Of a stretch of 64,000 bases of DNA, positions 25,045 through 34,584 are shown in pieces (the first letter of the stretch is position 1; each line of letters starts with the position of its first letter). The stretch spans positions 1-64,000 of the forward strand of contig JAFABB010000028.1 in NCBI GenBank assembly GCA_023426245.1, read 5' to 3'. The position numbers and the translations under genes were made by a program. Below the pieces are notes generated by a model. That model ran no database searches and had not been told where the DNA came from. It was given only the letters and a program-made list of their open reading frames with translations. This stretch comes from Bacillota bacterium (GTDB lineage Bacteria; Bacillota; UBA4882; UBA8346).

Positions 25045-25626
25045 ATGGTTGAATCAAATACTTCTGATCAGATTTTGGCAGCCGCAATGGAACTTTTCTC
25101 AGAAAAAGGTTATGCTGCGGTTACGACAAAGGAGATTGCCTCTAAAGCCCAGGTAAGCGAGGTTACGCTGTTTCGTTATTTTGAAACCAAAAAAGCGCTT
25201 TATAAAAAAGTCTTTGAAAAATATGTAATTAATCCCGGCTTGGAAGAAGCATTTAACCGTGAGCCAAGTTGGGACTTAAGAACTGATTTAACAAATATTG
25301 CAGTGTCATTACAGAATATGATTAAAGCAAATTTAAGGTTGATAAGAATTAATATGAAAGATAATAAGGATTTATTTGATTTAGACGATCAGGAGAATTT
25401 CAGAAAAAAGCCCGCTATGGCTATAGAAAGACTTACGTCCTATTTTACCGATATGAAGGAAAAAGGAAAGATTATTGGAGAACCGAAAATTTTAGCGGTA
25501 GATTTTTTTCTTATCAATACGAGCTTAATTTTAACCTTAATTTTTGGACAGGAAGATTCAAATGTCGAGACCGGGGAGTATATGGAAAGTATGATCGATA
25601 TATTTATTAGAGGAACTTCGGCATAA
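25045..25626 (+). CDS. TetR/AcrR-family transcriptional regulator
   Basis: 193 residues. The N-terminal helix-turn-helix domain is textbook: ILAAAMELFSEKGYAAVTTK, then VSEVTLFRYFETKKALYKKV (about residues 10-60). The C-terminal ligand domain is not conserved. The gene precedes an RND efflux operon and its own promoter carries the same 18-bp motif found three times before that operon, so it probably represses both and is released by an efflux substrate. The inducer is unknown. Confidence 0.92.
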   Translation: MVESNTSDQILAAAMELFSEKGYAAVTTKEIASKAQVSEVTLFRYFETKKALYKKVFEKYVINPGLEEAFNREPSWDLRTDLTNIAVSLQNMIKANLRLIRINMKDNKDLFDLDDQENFRKKPAMAIERLTSYFTDMKEKGKIIGEPKILAVDFFLINTSLILTLIFGQEDSNVETGEYMESMIDIFIRGTSA

Positions 25627-25642
25627 ATTTTTTTAGCGTTCC

Positions 25643-25817
25643 TGTAAGTAAGTACTAACTTAAAATTTAATATAATTTTAATAAGTAGAAAGTAACCATC
25701 GAGTCATAGATAAACTTTTTTACAATATTGATGTAAGTAAGTACTGACTAATATAGGCGAATATGCTTACAAAAAGGATGAATGGTTTTAATCTTCTGTT
25801 AAGTAAGTGCTTGCTAA
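25643..25817 (+). promoter_or_regulatory. Efflux operon control region with three TetR-type operators
   Basis: Copies of TAAGTAAGTRCTNRCTNA at 25645-25662, 25734-25751 and 25800-25817, the same motif as in the tetR promoter. The middle copy exactly fills the 18-base spacer between TTGATG (25728-25733) and TATAGG (25752-25757), a plausible promoter for the efflux genes. A TATAAT at 25671 is an alternative -10. Binding is inferred from repetition and placement. Confidence 0.72.
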
Positions 25818-25904
25818 AGAATGGAGTTGATCATAATTTAATGAAGAACTAGCCTAAATCGAATTGTTTTTATCTTTGTTTGATAAGGAAAGGTGGATAT
25901 ATAT

Positions 25905-26987
25905 ATGAAAAAGACATCGATTATGGTGGTAATGGTTTTAATTGTATCTCTTGTTGGATTTGTACTGTTTAATAATAAAGCGGCAATGGAAAAAAAGGCA
26001 AAAGTTGAGGTGTTAACAAGTTTTCCTGTTTCTGTAATATCAGTAATCAAACAACCGTTAACGGAAGAGCTATCTCAAATAGGTACGATTGTTTCCAAAA
26101 ATGATGTGACGGTTGTTTCGGAGATTTCCGGAAAAGTCACCGCAGTCATGGTAGCCCAAGGCACCTCCGTACAAAAAGGCTCCCCGCTCTTAAAAATTGA
26201 AGACGCCATCCCGGAAGCTAACTTTGTAGCTGCCCAAGCCAATTATGAGAAGGCACAGAAAGACTACGATTCATATAAGACACTATACGCCAAAGGACTT
26301 ATTTCCGAATCTGATTTAGATTCCGCCCGTTTGGCGTTCAAATCCGCCGATGCCCAATATATCGCCTCCCAGCGTCAATATCACAATTCAGTGATTACTT
26401 CCCCGATAACGGGCGTCGTTACAAGCAGGCCTGTAAATGTAGGAACCATGATGAATCCGGGCACTGTCGTAGCCAACGTCATCGACAATTCATCCTTTAA
26501 GGTGGAGTTGAATATCGGGGAAAAAGATGTATTTCGGTTAAAAGCAGGTGATAGGGTGATTGTCACTACGGATGCTTATCCTGGTGCAAAAATAACGGGT
26601 CATGTGAAGAGTATCAGTGATAAAGCCGACGGTGCTCATAACTATCCGATCGAAATCACTATTCCGGATAGCAAACAGTATCCGCTGAAGTCGGGGATGT
26701 TTGGAACCGTCCGTTTCAACCTAGGAAGTCAAAGCGTTTTGACGATTCCGCGGAATGCAATTATAGGCAGCATTAAAGCTCCTCAAGTATTTGTAATTCG
26801 GGACGGGGTAGCTCTATCGCAGAATATTGTGACCGGAACACAGAATGAAAACGAGGTAGCTGTAATCCAAGGTCTCAATGAGGGTGACCAGGTGGTTGTG
26901 AGCGGCCAAAATAATTTACGGGATAAGATGAAAGTTACTGTTATGAAAGAAAGGAATCAGTTTGAAAATAAACTTATGGTAAGGTGA
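25905..26987 (+). CDS. RND efflux periplasmic adaptor (membrane fusion protein)
   Basis: 360 residues. A single N-terminal hydrophobic anchor (MVVMVLIVSLVGFVLF) is followed by a lipoyl-type half motif (GKVTAVMVAQGTSVQKGSPLL), a short coiled-coil hairpin (ANYEKAQKDYDSYKTLYAKG), the second lipoyl half (ITSPITGVVTSRPVNVGTMM) and beta-barrel domains. It links the inner-membrane pump to the TolC-type channel. The ATG at 25905 has AAGGAAAGGTGG upstream; an in-frame GTG at 25893 is inside that site. Seven bases separate it from the pump gene. Confidence 0.93.
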   Translation: MKKTSIMVVMVLIVSLVGFVLFNNKAAMEKKAKVEVLTSFPVSVISVIKQPLTEELSQIGTIVSKNDVTVVSEISGKVTAVMVAQGTSVQKGSPLLKIEDAIPEANFVAAQANYEKAQKDYDSYKTLYAKGLISESDLDSARLAFKSADAQYIASQRQYHNSVITSPITGVVTSRPVNVGTMMNPGTVVANVIDNSSFKVELNIGEKDVFRLKAGDRVIVTTDAYPGAKITGHVKSISDKADGAHNYPIEITIPDSKQYPLKSGMFGTVRFNLGSQSVLTIPRNAIIGSIKAPQVFVIRDGVALSQNIVTGTQNENEVAVIQGLNEGDQVVVSGQNNLRDKMKVTVMKERNQFENKLMVR

Positions 26988-26993
26988 GAAACA

Positions 26994-29900
26994 ATGACAA
27001 TTACTGAACTTGCAATCAAAAGGCCAGTCCTGGTTATCGTTTTATTTATCGCATTAACTTTGTTAGGCGGACTTGGTTACAGTCAACTCAAATATGAGTC
27101 TTTTCCCAAAATGAATATTCCGGTGGTTACGGTCCAAACCATTTACCCCGGAGCTTCTGCCAGTGAGATAGAAACATCGATAACCAAGAAAATTGAAGAT
27201 GCAGTTTCGGGTCTCGATAAAATCGATACGGTCGTTTCTACCTCGGCTGAGGGAGTCTCGATGGTTGTTATTAATTTTTTACAAGACGCCAACATTGATA
27301 CGGCTTTACAGGATACCCAACGTAAAGTGAACCAAATCGTATCCGATTTACCAACGGGGGCCAAGACTCCAGCGCTTTCCAAAGTATCCCTTGATGATAT
27401 GCCGATTTTAATTGTCGGAGTCAGTGGTAACTTACCGGATACGCAGTTTTTTCAGTATGTGAAGAATTCCATCGTGCCGCGGCTGTCCAAACAGGTTGGA
27501 GTGGGGCAGGTAACGGTCATCGGAGGACTGGAACGCGAAATAAAAGTTAACCTTGATACCCAAAAGCTTAAGGCCTATGGTTTATCGAGTTTACAAGTCT
27601 TGCAAGCGATTCAAAGTTCAAATCTGGAGTTTCCGACCGGATCCGTTAAGGACCAGGATAAACAGTTTGTGGTAAGATTGGCGGGTAAGTTTTCCTCCAT
27701 CGGGGAGATTCGGCAACTGATAATCGCCAAATCCCCCGGCGGCGGGAATATCATGCTTTCCGATGTTGCTGAAATTTTAGATAGTGAAAAAGACCCAGTC
27801 ATAACCGGTTATGTAAACGGAAAGAACACCTTGGCATTGATGATCCAAAAACAATCGGACGCCAATGCGGTTGATGTCAGCAAACGGGTATCCAGTCAGC
27901 TACAAGAGCTGGAATCCGAAAATAAAGAAATCAGTTTAAAAATGCCTGTGGTCATGGATAATTCAATTTTTACTCTGGCGGCGGCCAATGCGGTAAAAGA
28001 AGATTTGGCCATCGCCATCCTTTTAGTATCAGGGGTTATGTTGGTGTTTTTGCATAGTATCCGGAATTCGATCATTGTCATGGTGGCGATTCCAACCTCG
28101 CTGGTTTGCGCCTTCATCGGGATGTGGATGTTCGGATATTCTTTAAATGTTATTACTTTGTTGGCTCTTTCGCTGGTTATAGGGATTTTGGTTGATGATG
28201 CCATTGTGGTCTTGGAGAATATTTATCGTCATTTGGAGATGGGAAAGGATAAACGTTTGGCGGCCTTGGAGGGCCGGAATGAGATCGGTTTTACCGCCTT
28301 ATCTATTACTATGGTGGACGTGGTGATTTATGTGCCATTGGCATTGGTAAGCGGAATTATTGGCGGAATGTTGCGGGAATTTTCAGTGGTAATTGTGACC
28401 ACAACACTGATGAGTTTGTTCGTTTCCTTTACAGTAACCCCCTTGCTGGCTTCCCGTTTCGCAAAACTGGAGCAAATGACAAAGGGAACTATGCTAGGAA
28501 AGTTTGGAAGTTGGTTTGAAGCGAAATTTAAAAATTTAACCCACCAGTATTCAATGATATTAAAGTGGAGCCTTGACCATTCGGGAAGAATTCTGCTTCT
28601 GGCTGGAGTGTTGTTTGTTTGGGCAGTATCCTTAATTCCTTTGGGATTTATCGGATCGGAATTTATACCCACCACCGACCAGGATCAAATTCAAATCGCA
28701 CTGGAGTATATTCCGGGGACTAAATTGGAAGATACCGATTATAGGGGCAGGGAAATCGGTAATTGGCTCGCTAGGATTCCTGAGTTGGATACGGTTTTTA
28801 TCGGCGCCGGTATTAGTGAAACGCAACGGGCGGAGACGAATAAGGCGATTATCTATATCAAACTGGTTCCCAAAAGGGAACGGAACCGGAGTACCGATGA
28901 TATCCGGTTGATGATCAAGAAACAATTGGAAAAAATACCGGGAGTAACGGCCCACGTGACCTTGCCGGGTATAGTCAGTATGGGAATATCGGCGCCGGTC
29001 CAATTCAGTATCAGCGGATCAAGCTGGGATGCGGTGGCGGAAACTGCAATGCGCGTTAAAGAAATCGCTTCAACAATTCCCGGAGCTTATGACGTACGGC
29101 TTTCCTCCGAATTAGGCCAGCCGGAAATGAAGGTTCAAATTGAACGGGCCAAGTTGGCCGATTTTGGACTAAGCATGGCTGATGTTGGTACGATTTTACA
29201 AATCGGACTGGCCGGAAATACCGATTCCAAATATAAAGATCCGGCTGACGGCAATGAATATGATATCAATATCATGCTGGATAAATTCGATAGGTCTAAG
29301 ACTTCGGATTTGGGCGGGTTAACCGTAACCAACCGTCTCGGGCAGTTGGTTGAATTAAATCAGTTTGCCGATATAACACAGGATACAGGCCCTACCCAGT
29401 TAGAACGGAGAGACCGTAATTATGCCATCAATCTTTATGCGGAAGCCACCGGCCGTACCAGTGGTGATATCGGAGCGGATATCAGCAGGGCTGTTGCTAA
29501 GGAGAAGTTGCCGTCCGGGGTCACGGTAACCCCTATCGGGACTTTAAAAACCCAAGCCGATTCTTTTGCCAGTTTGGGAATGGCGTTGCTCATCGGAGTG
29601 GTTTTTGTTTACTTGATTATGGCAGCTCTATATAATTCCTTTATTTATCCTTTGACCGTTTTATTTGCAGTACCGCTAGCGCTAATCGGAGCCTTGCTGG
29701 CTTTGGCCCTGACTAGAAATTCCCTTAATATCATGACGATTTTGGGTATTATTATGTTGATCGGACTGGTTAGCAAAAATGCGATTTTACTGGTGGACTT
29801 TACGAACCGGGCCCGTGAAGAAGGCTATGGGATAAAAGAGGCCTTGATAGAGGCTGGTCGGGAAAGATTGAGACCGATTTTAATGACCACTTTGACGATG

Positions 29901-30104
29901 ATTTTGGGAATGTTGCCAATTGCTACGGCTTCCTCTTCCGGAGCGGAGTTTAAAAACGGTTTGGGATGGGCGTTGATCGGGGGCTTGACTTCCTCGATGT
30001 TAATGACGCTAGTCGTAGTTCCGGTTGTTTATACCAAGATTGAAAAATTGAGAGAATTCTTCGGCTCCAAAAATAAGCCGCATACTTCATTGCCAAAGGA
30101 ATAA
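26994..30104 (+). CDS. RND multidrug efflux pump, AcrB/MdtB-type (HAE1-like)
   Basis: 1036 residues, full length for the family. Two repeated halves, each with a first membrane helix, a large periplasmic domain and a six-helix bundle. Proton-relay acidic residues lie in LSLVIGILVDDAIVVLENIYRH in the first half; the second half has LGIIMLIGLVSKNAILLVDFTN. The N-terminus ITELAIKRPVLVIVLFIALT is typical. It exchanges protons for drugs or lipophilic compounds across the envelope together with the adaptor and channel genes on either side. Substrate unknown. Confidence 0.95.
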   Translation: MTITELAIKRPVLVIVLFIALTLLGGLGYSQLKYESFPKMNIPVVTVQTIYPGASASEIETSITKKIEDAVSGLDKIDTVVSTSAEGVSMVVINFLQDANIDTALQDTQRKVNQIVSDLPTGAKTPALSKVSLDDMPILIVGVSGNLPDTQFFQYVKNSIVPRLSKQVGVGQVTVIGGLEREIKVNLDTQKLKAYGLSSLQVLQAIQSSNLEFPTGSVKDQDKQFVVRLAGKFSSIGEIRQLIIAKSPGGGNIMLSDVAEILDSEKDPVITGYVNGKNTLALMIQKQSDANAVDVSKRVSSQLQELESENKEISLKMPVVMDNSIFTLAAANAVKEDLAIAILLVSGVMLVFLHSIRNSIIVMVAIPTSLVCAFIGMWMFGYSLNVITLLALSLVIGILVDDAIVVLENIYRHLEMGKDKRLAALEGRNEIGFTALSITMVDVVIYVPLALVSGIIGGMLREFSVVIVTTTLMSLFVSFTVTPLLASRFAKLEQMTKGTMLGKFGSWFEAKFKNLTHQYSMILKWSLDHSGRILLLAGVLFVWAVSLIPLGFIGSEFIPTTDQDQIQIALEYIPGTKLEDTDYRGREIGNWLARIPELDTVFIGAGISETQRAETNKAIIYIKLVPKRERNRSTDDIRLMIKKQLEKIPGVTAHVTLPGIVSMGISAPVQFSISGSSWDAVAETAMRVKEIASTIPGAYDVRLSSELGQPEMKVQIERAKLADFGLSMADVGTILQIGLAGNTDSKYKDPADGNEYDINIMLDKFDRSKTSDLGGLTVTNRLGQLVELNQFADITQDTGPTQLERRDRNYAINLYAEATGRTSGDIGADISRAVAKEKLPSGVTVTPIGTLKTQADSFASLGMALLIGVVFVYLIMAALYNSFIYPLTVLFAVPLALIGALLALALTRNSLNIMTILGIIMLIGLVSKNAILLVDFTNRAREEGYGIKEALIEAGRERLRPILMTTLTMILGMLPIATASSSGAEFKNGLGWALIGGLTSSMLMTLVVVPVVYTKIEKLREFFGSKNKPHTSLPKE

Positions 30105-30170
30105 AAATCGCGGCAAGGCCACTATTTTTTGTATCATCAAGACCTATTTAGCAATTGAGGAGGTTTAACA

Positions 30171-31502
30171 ATGAACCGTATTTTTAAAATAATTGGTTTT
30201 TTTATTCTCGTTGCCGGTTTGGCTTCATCAGGATTTGCTTTGGATAAAAGTAACGATGAAACTCCATCCGCATTATCATTGGATGATTGTTTGGGGATAG
30301 CTTTCCTAAATAGTTCCCAAATGAAAGCAGCGGCTCAAAATGTTAAGATAGCTGAAGAACAGCTCAGACAGGCGCAAAGTGGACTGTGGCCCGCTTTGGG
30401 TTATGAGATCGCCGGGGCGGATTCGGATCAGAACCAGGTTGGGTGGTTGTCTGCCCTTAAGGGAACAGATACCCGGAAGTTATCTTCCGCCAGTATCAGT
30501 CTTACCCAGCCGTTTTATACCGGCGGACAGTTGTCGAATGGTATTAAGTTCGCCAAGTTAAACCTGGAAAACGCCAGGGAAGAGGAACGAAAGGTGCACC
30601 AAACATTGGTTTACAATGTGAAGGCTGCCTATTACCAGGTTTGGCTAGCTCAGCAAATGGTAATCGTGGCGGAAGACTCCTATGAAAATATGGGCCGTCA
30701 TGTGGAGCGGGTCCGAAGTTTCTATGATGTCGGCAAAGCTTCAAAATTTGATCTGCTACGGGCTGAGGTTCAACATGAGAATTTAAAGCCTGCGGTGATC
30801 AAGGCTCAAAATGGAGCTGTTTTGGCAAAAATGAATCTAACGAACTTGATTGGAATCGAGAAGAATCGTAAATACAGCGCAAATATCGACTTATCGGCCT
30901 TGCAGCTCCCGGAACAAGTGGGCTTGGATTCTGGAGTTCTTGTAGAGCAGGCCTATCAAAACCGGCCTGAGTTGAAGAAATTTGAAAAGTTGCGGGAAAT
31001 GGCGAAAGCGCAAACTGCCATGGCTTATGCCGGATACAAACCCACTGTGGCCTTGGTTGGAACCTATCAAGGATCATCAATGGGAGAATATGATTCGGGC
31101 AATTGGAGTGGCAACAAACAGTGGACTGTGGTACTTGATATCAAAGGTAATTTTTTTGATGGGTTTGCGACCCCTGCTAAAGTGGGAGAGGCCAAAGCGA
31201 ATCAGAAATTAGTTCAGATTCATGAGAAAAGCCTGAGGGATGGAATTGATTTAGATGTGGAGCAGTCCATTCAAGGGTTAAAAGAAAGCCTAGAAACCAG
31301 CCATGCTAATGAAGCAAGCATTCAATTGGCCAAGGAATCTTTGGAGATGACGGAAGCCAAATTTGAAGCCCGGATGACCACGACTATCGATATCCGCGAT
31401 TCCCAACTGGCTTTGGATCAGGCCCTCAATGGATATTATCAAGGGGTTGCCTCCTACCTTACCGCGGTAGCCAAATTGGATTTGGCGGTGGGAAAGGAAT
31501 AA
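30171..31502 (+). CDS. TolC-family outer membrane efflux channel
   Basis: 443 residues. Signal peptide (IIGFFILVAGLASSGFA), then two TolC repeats with long helices: NVKIAEEQLRQAQSGLWPAL and VERVRSFYDVGKASKFDLLRAEV are typical, repeated late as AKESLEMTEAKFEARMTTTI. TolC proteins form the duct through the outer membrane, so this gene is direct evidence for a diderm envelope. Same operon as the adaptor and pump; GAGGAGG site before the ATG. The true tail may include a few more strands than the family minimum but no truncation is evident. Confidence 0.93.
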   Translation: MNRIFKIIGFFILVAGLASSGFALDKSNDETPSALSLDDCLGIAFLNSSQMKAAAQNVKIAEEQLRQAQSGLWPALGYEIAGADSDQNQVGWLSALKGTDTRKLSSASISLTQPFYTGGQLSNGIKFAKLNLENAREEERKVHQTLVYNVKAAYYQVWLAQQMVIVAEDSYENMGRHVERVRSFYDVGKASKFDLLRAEVQHENLKPAVIKAQNGAVLAKMNLTNLIGIEKNRKYSANIDLSALQLPEQVGLDSGVLVEQAYQNRPELKKFEKLREMAKAQTAMAYAGYKPTVALVGTYQGSSMGEYDSGNWSGNKQWTVVLDIKGNFFDGFATPAKVGEAKANQKLVQIHEKSLRDGIDLDVEQSIQGLKESLETSHANEASIQLAKESLEMTEAKFEARMTTTIDIRDSQLALDQALNGYYQGVASYLTAVAKLDLAVGKE

Positions 31503-31526
31503 AGAGCTACGGATTGAACCCCCGGG

Positions 31527-31600
31527 TAATCTCTATAAAGAGAGGCTAAAAGGATTACAATATAAAACCCTGAAATTCCAGGCTGTAACTTGGGTACTAA
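31527..31600 (+). ncRNA. Possible folded leader before the 59-residue ORF
   Basis: GTAATC (31527-31532) pairs with GATTAC (31554-31559) around an inner TCTCT/AGAGA hairpin; downstream CCTG/CAGG and ACCC/GGGT pairs suggest a second stem. It does not match any riboswitch consensus I know. Weak evidence, hand-folded. Confidence 0.25.
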
Positions 31601-31645
31601 GTTTTTAAATAAGCTATTTTTTGTCCCCAAAAGGGGGAGATCAAA

Positions 31646-31825
31646 GTGAGTTTTCGGATAATGGCAAAAAACGATTGGATGACAGGAAAGAGAATTGAAA
31701 AAGTGATTCGGACAATTGGGAGAAGAACAATCCGATTGGATGCTTGGGAAAACAGATCGAAATATGAATATTTGTTCATTCGGGAGGATATTTTGAGGCT
31801 TTGGGGAAAATTAGGAGTCAGGTGA
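31646..31825 (+). CDS. Small basic protein, translationally coupled to polX
   Basis: 59 residues from GTG at 31646: starts MSFRIMAKNDWMTGKRIEK and ends DILRLWGKLGVR. GGGGGAG is six bases upstream, a good ribosome-binding site. It is rich in Arg, Lys and Trp with no Cys and no membrane segment. Its TGA overlaps a GTG of the next gene (GTGA), a hallmark of coupled translation. I do not recognise the family. It could be a real small protein or a leader ORF; the RBS and overlap favour translation. Confidence 0.5.
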   Translation: MSFRIMAKNDWMTGKRIEKVIRTIGRRTIRLDAWENRSKYEYLFIREDILRLWGKLGVR

Positions 31826-33558
31826 ATCCATTGGACAAAAGTGCTTTAATTCAGATGATGAATGAACTCGGCCTGCTCCTTGAATTAAAAGGTGAAAACC
31901 CCTTTAAAAGCAGGGCTTATTACAATGCGGCTCGGATTTTGGAAAATTTGAATGAGGATTTGGAGGTCTTGATTCATGAGCAAAGACTGTGCCAAATTCC
32001 CGGCTTTGGGGATGCTCTGGTTACAAAGATCAATGAATGGGCTAAAACAGGAACCATGGAGTATTATGAAAATCTTAAAGCCTCTATCCCCGAAGGCTTT
32101 CTTAACTTGCTGCGCATACCGGGACTGGGTCCCAAAAAGATTAATCAGATTTATCAAGAGCTCGGCATCACAAGCATTGTTCAGCTTAAAGAGGCCTGCC
32201 AGCACAATCAGTTAGCCAATTTGCCGGGTTTTGGTGTCAAGACCCAGGAAAAGATTTGCGTTGGGATTCAGTTTATCGAAGAACACAGCAACGACATTTT
32301 ATCGATTAACGCTTTAGCGTTGGCTTTTGATATCAGGAATCATTTAGCCGGGCACAGGTCCGTTCAAAAGATTGAACTGGCTGGAAGTATCCGGCGTTTT
32401 AAGGAAATGGTCCATGATTTGGATTTTGTTGCAGCAAGCGTTGAACCGGCTGAGGTAGCAAACTATTTTACGGCATTGCCGGTTATCGATAAGGTCACCT
32501 CCAACGGCAGTACAAAAATATCGGCCATCTTAAAATCAGGGATTGCTGCTGATCTCCGCATTGTAAAACCTGAAGAATTCCCCCATGCGCTCCAGCACTT
32601 CACAGGAAGTAAGGAACACAATACCAAATTACGCCATATCGCCAAAGAATTGGGATATAAAGTAAATGAATATGGCCTTTTTAAGAATGGGGGAACGCAG
32701 GCTACGTATTGTTTGGATGAGAACGGTATTTATCAAACATTAGGGCTGAAATATATACCTCCTGAGCTTAGAGAAGATCTCGGCGAGCTGGAAGCGGCGA
32801 GTGCAGGAACCCTGCCGGTATTAGTAACACCCGAAGATATACGCGGCGTTTTTCATGCTCATACGACCTATAGCGACGGCCGGAGTACACTGCGGGAAAT
32901 GGTTACGGAAGCCGTTAAAGAGGGATTTGAATATATCGGGATTACAGATCACAGTCAAAGCGCCATTTATGCCCACGGCCTCTCTTGGGAAACTTTGAAG
33001 AAGCAATGGGCGGAAATTGATAGCTTGGAGCAAGAGTTCCCCCAATGTAAAATATTCAAAGGCATCGAAGCAGATATATTGTCTTCGGGAGAATTGGACT
33101 ATGGCCCGGAAATTTTAACCCAATTTGACTTTGTCATCGGCTCGATTCATTCAAATTTCCGGATGAGTAAAACGGAAATGACGAACCGGCTCATGAAAGC
33201 AATGGATAATCCCTATTTGACTATGCTTGGGCATCCCACCGGACGGATTCTTGGAGAACGGCCAGGTTATGAAGTGGATTTGGAAGCTTTGATCCAGAAG
33301 GCAGCTCGAGAGAGTATCGTTTTAGAATTTAATGCCAATCCCTATCGGTTAGATTTGGACTGGCGCTGGTGCAGGAAGGCCAGAGAGCTTGGCATATTGA
33401 TAGCGGTCAATCCTGATGCACACAACAGTCAGGAATTGAGATTGGCATATAGTGGAATCATGGTGGCGCGCAAGGGTTGGTTAACCGCAGCGGATGTTTT
33501 AAACACCAAAAGCAGAAGGGAAATCGAAACCTTTATCTTAAAGCGGAAAACCAAATGA
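31822..33558 (+). CDS. polX: DNA polymerase/3'-5' exonuclease PolX (family X with PHP domain)
   Basis: About 578 residues from GTG at 31822; TTG codons at 31801 and 31831 are alternatives. N-terminal 8-kDa and helix-hairpin-helix region (LGLLLELKGENPFKSRAY, IPGFGDALVTKINEW, IPGLGPKKINQIYQEL), then the polymerase palm with GSIRR and the catalytic DLDF, then a C-terminal PHP metal-dependent nuclease domain (FHAHTTYSDGRSTL, ITDHSQS, IGSIHSNF, GHPTGR, NPDAHN). PolX fills short gaps in base-excision repair and its PHP domain removes 3' ends. The domain order matches bacterial PolX. Confidence 0.95.
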   Translation: MNPLDKSALIQMMNELGLLLELKGENPFKSRAYYNAARILENLNEDLEVLIHEQRLCQIPGFGDALVTKINEWAKTGTMEYYENLKASIPEGFLNLLRIPGLGPKKINQIYQELGITSIVQLKEACQHNQLANLPGFGVKTQEKICVGIQFIEEHSNDILSINALALAFDIRNHLAGHRSVQKIELAGSIRRFKEMVHDLDFVAASVEPAEVANYFTALPVIDKVTSNGSTKISAILKSGIAADLRIVKPEEFPHALQHFTGSKEHNTKLRHIAKELGYKVNEYGLFKNGGTQATYCLDENGIYQTLGLKYIPPELREDLGELEAASAGTLPVLVTPEDIRGVFHAHTTYSDGRSTLREMVTEAVKEGFEYIGITDHSQSAIYAHGLSWETLKKQWAEIDSLEQEFPQCKIFKGIEADILSSGELDYGPEILTQFDFVIGSIHSNFRMSKTEMTNRLMKAMDNPYLTMLGHPTGRILGERPGYEVDLEALIQKAARESIVLEFNANPYRLDLDWRWCRKARELGILIAVNPDAHNSQELRLAYSGIMVARKGWLTAADVLNTKSRREIETFILKRKTK

Positions 33559-33639
33559 ATGGTTCGCTTTGCTAAAGACGAAAAGGAACTGTAATAATGT
33601 TAGATGATTTGACGATTTTGCAATCAAAGGAGTAAAGTT

Positions 33640-34509
33640 ATGCCTATCATTGAACCTGCGATTCGGCCGCCGGCAGAGGCTAAAAGTTTTTTGTTACAAG
33701 TGACCAGCGGTTGTTCGTCCAATTTATGCACTTTTTGTGGGGCCTATAAAGGAAAACCTTTTCGAATAAAAAGTGAGCGGGAAATACACCAGGATATTGA
33801 AATGGGGGCGGCTTTGGAACCATTAAAACGGCGGGCCTTTTTAATGGATGGGGATGCTTTGGTAATCCCCAACGAAAGGTTGGTGCCGGTATTGCAAAAA
33901 ATCAATACGGTGTTTCCGAAAATGACGCGAATCGCCAGTTATGCCAATGGCGATAATATTATAAAACGTACCGGAACAGAATTAGCTGAATTAGCTGAGA
34001 ACCGCCTGCGATTAATTTATATCGGTTTAGAAAGCGGGAGTCAATCCATTTTAAATGATTGTAAAAAACGATCCAGCGTCAATGAAATGATTGAAGCGGT
34101 TCATAAAGGGGCGGAGTCCGGTATAAAATCTTCAGTTATGGTCCTCCTTGGACTGGGAGGATGTAGAAAATCAAAGGCTCATGTGGAAGAGACAATCCAT
34201 GCCATAAATTTAATGCAGCCCCATTATCTTTCATTTCTCTCTTTGATGCTCATCCCCGGTACGGAAGCTTACCACGAAGCGCAGAAGGGTAATTTTGAAG
34301 AATTAAGCCCGCAAGAATTATTACAGGAAACATATGATATGATTGCCGGGTTAGACTTAAAAGCAACTGTTTTTCGGGCGGATCATGCATCCAACTTTTT
34401 GTCTTTGGAAGGAAGGTTGCCTGCCGATAAAGGACGGTTATTATCAACAATTGAAATGGCGATGAAAGGAAAGACGATTTTGAGGCCAGAATACTTAAGA
34501 GGCTTATGA
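33640..34509 (+). CDS. Radical SAM protein with CX4CX2C cluster motif
   Basis: 289 residues. The iron-sulphur motif is CSSNLCTFCGAYK (about residues 24-36), spaced Cys-X4-Cys-X2-Cys rather than the classic X3; this form occurs in a family of uncharacterised Elp3/HemN-like radical SAM proteins. Later motifs LIYIGLESGS and a GIKSSVMVLLGLGG strand fit the TIM barrel. No B12 or TRAM domain. A strong AAAGGAG site precedes the ATG. The reaction is unknown. Confidence 0.82.
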   Translation: MPIIEPAIRPPAEAKSFLLQVTSGCSSNLCTFCGAYKGKPFRIKSEREIHQDIEMGAALEPLKRRAFLMDGDALVIPNERLVPVLQKINTVFPKMTRIASYANGDNIIKRTGTELAELAENRLRLIYIGLESGSQSILNDCKKRSSVNEMIEAVHKGAESGIKSSVMVLLGLGGCRKSKAHVEETIHAINLMQPHYLSFLSLMLIPGTEAYHEAQKGNFEELSPQELLQETYDMIAGLDLKATVFRADHASNFLSLEGRLPADKGRLLSTIEMAMKGKTILRPEYLRGL

Positions 34510-34584
34510 ATAGTAGCTATAAAATATAAAGAATGGTATGGACCATAACCAAGATGCCAATAATGTATTGAAGGGGATGGCATT

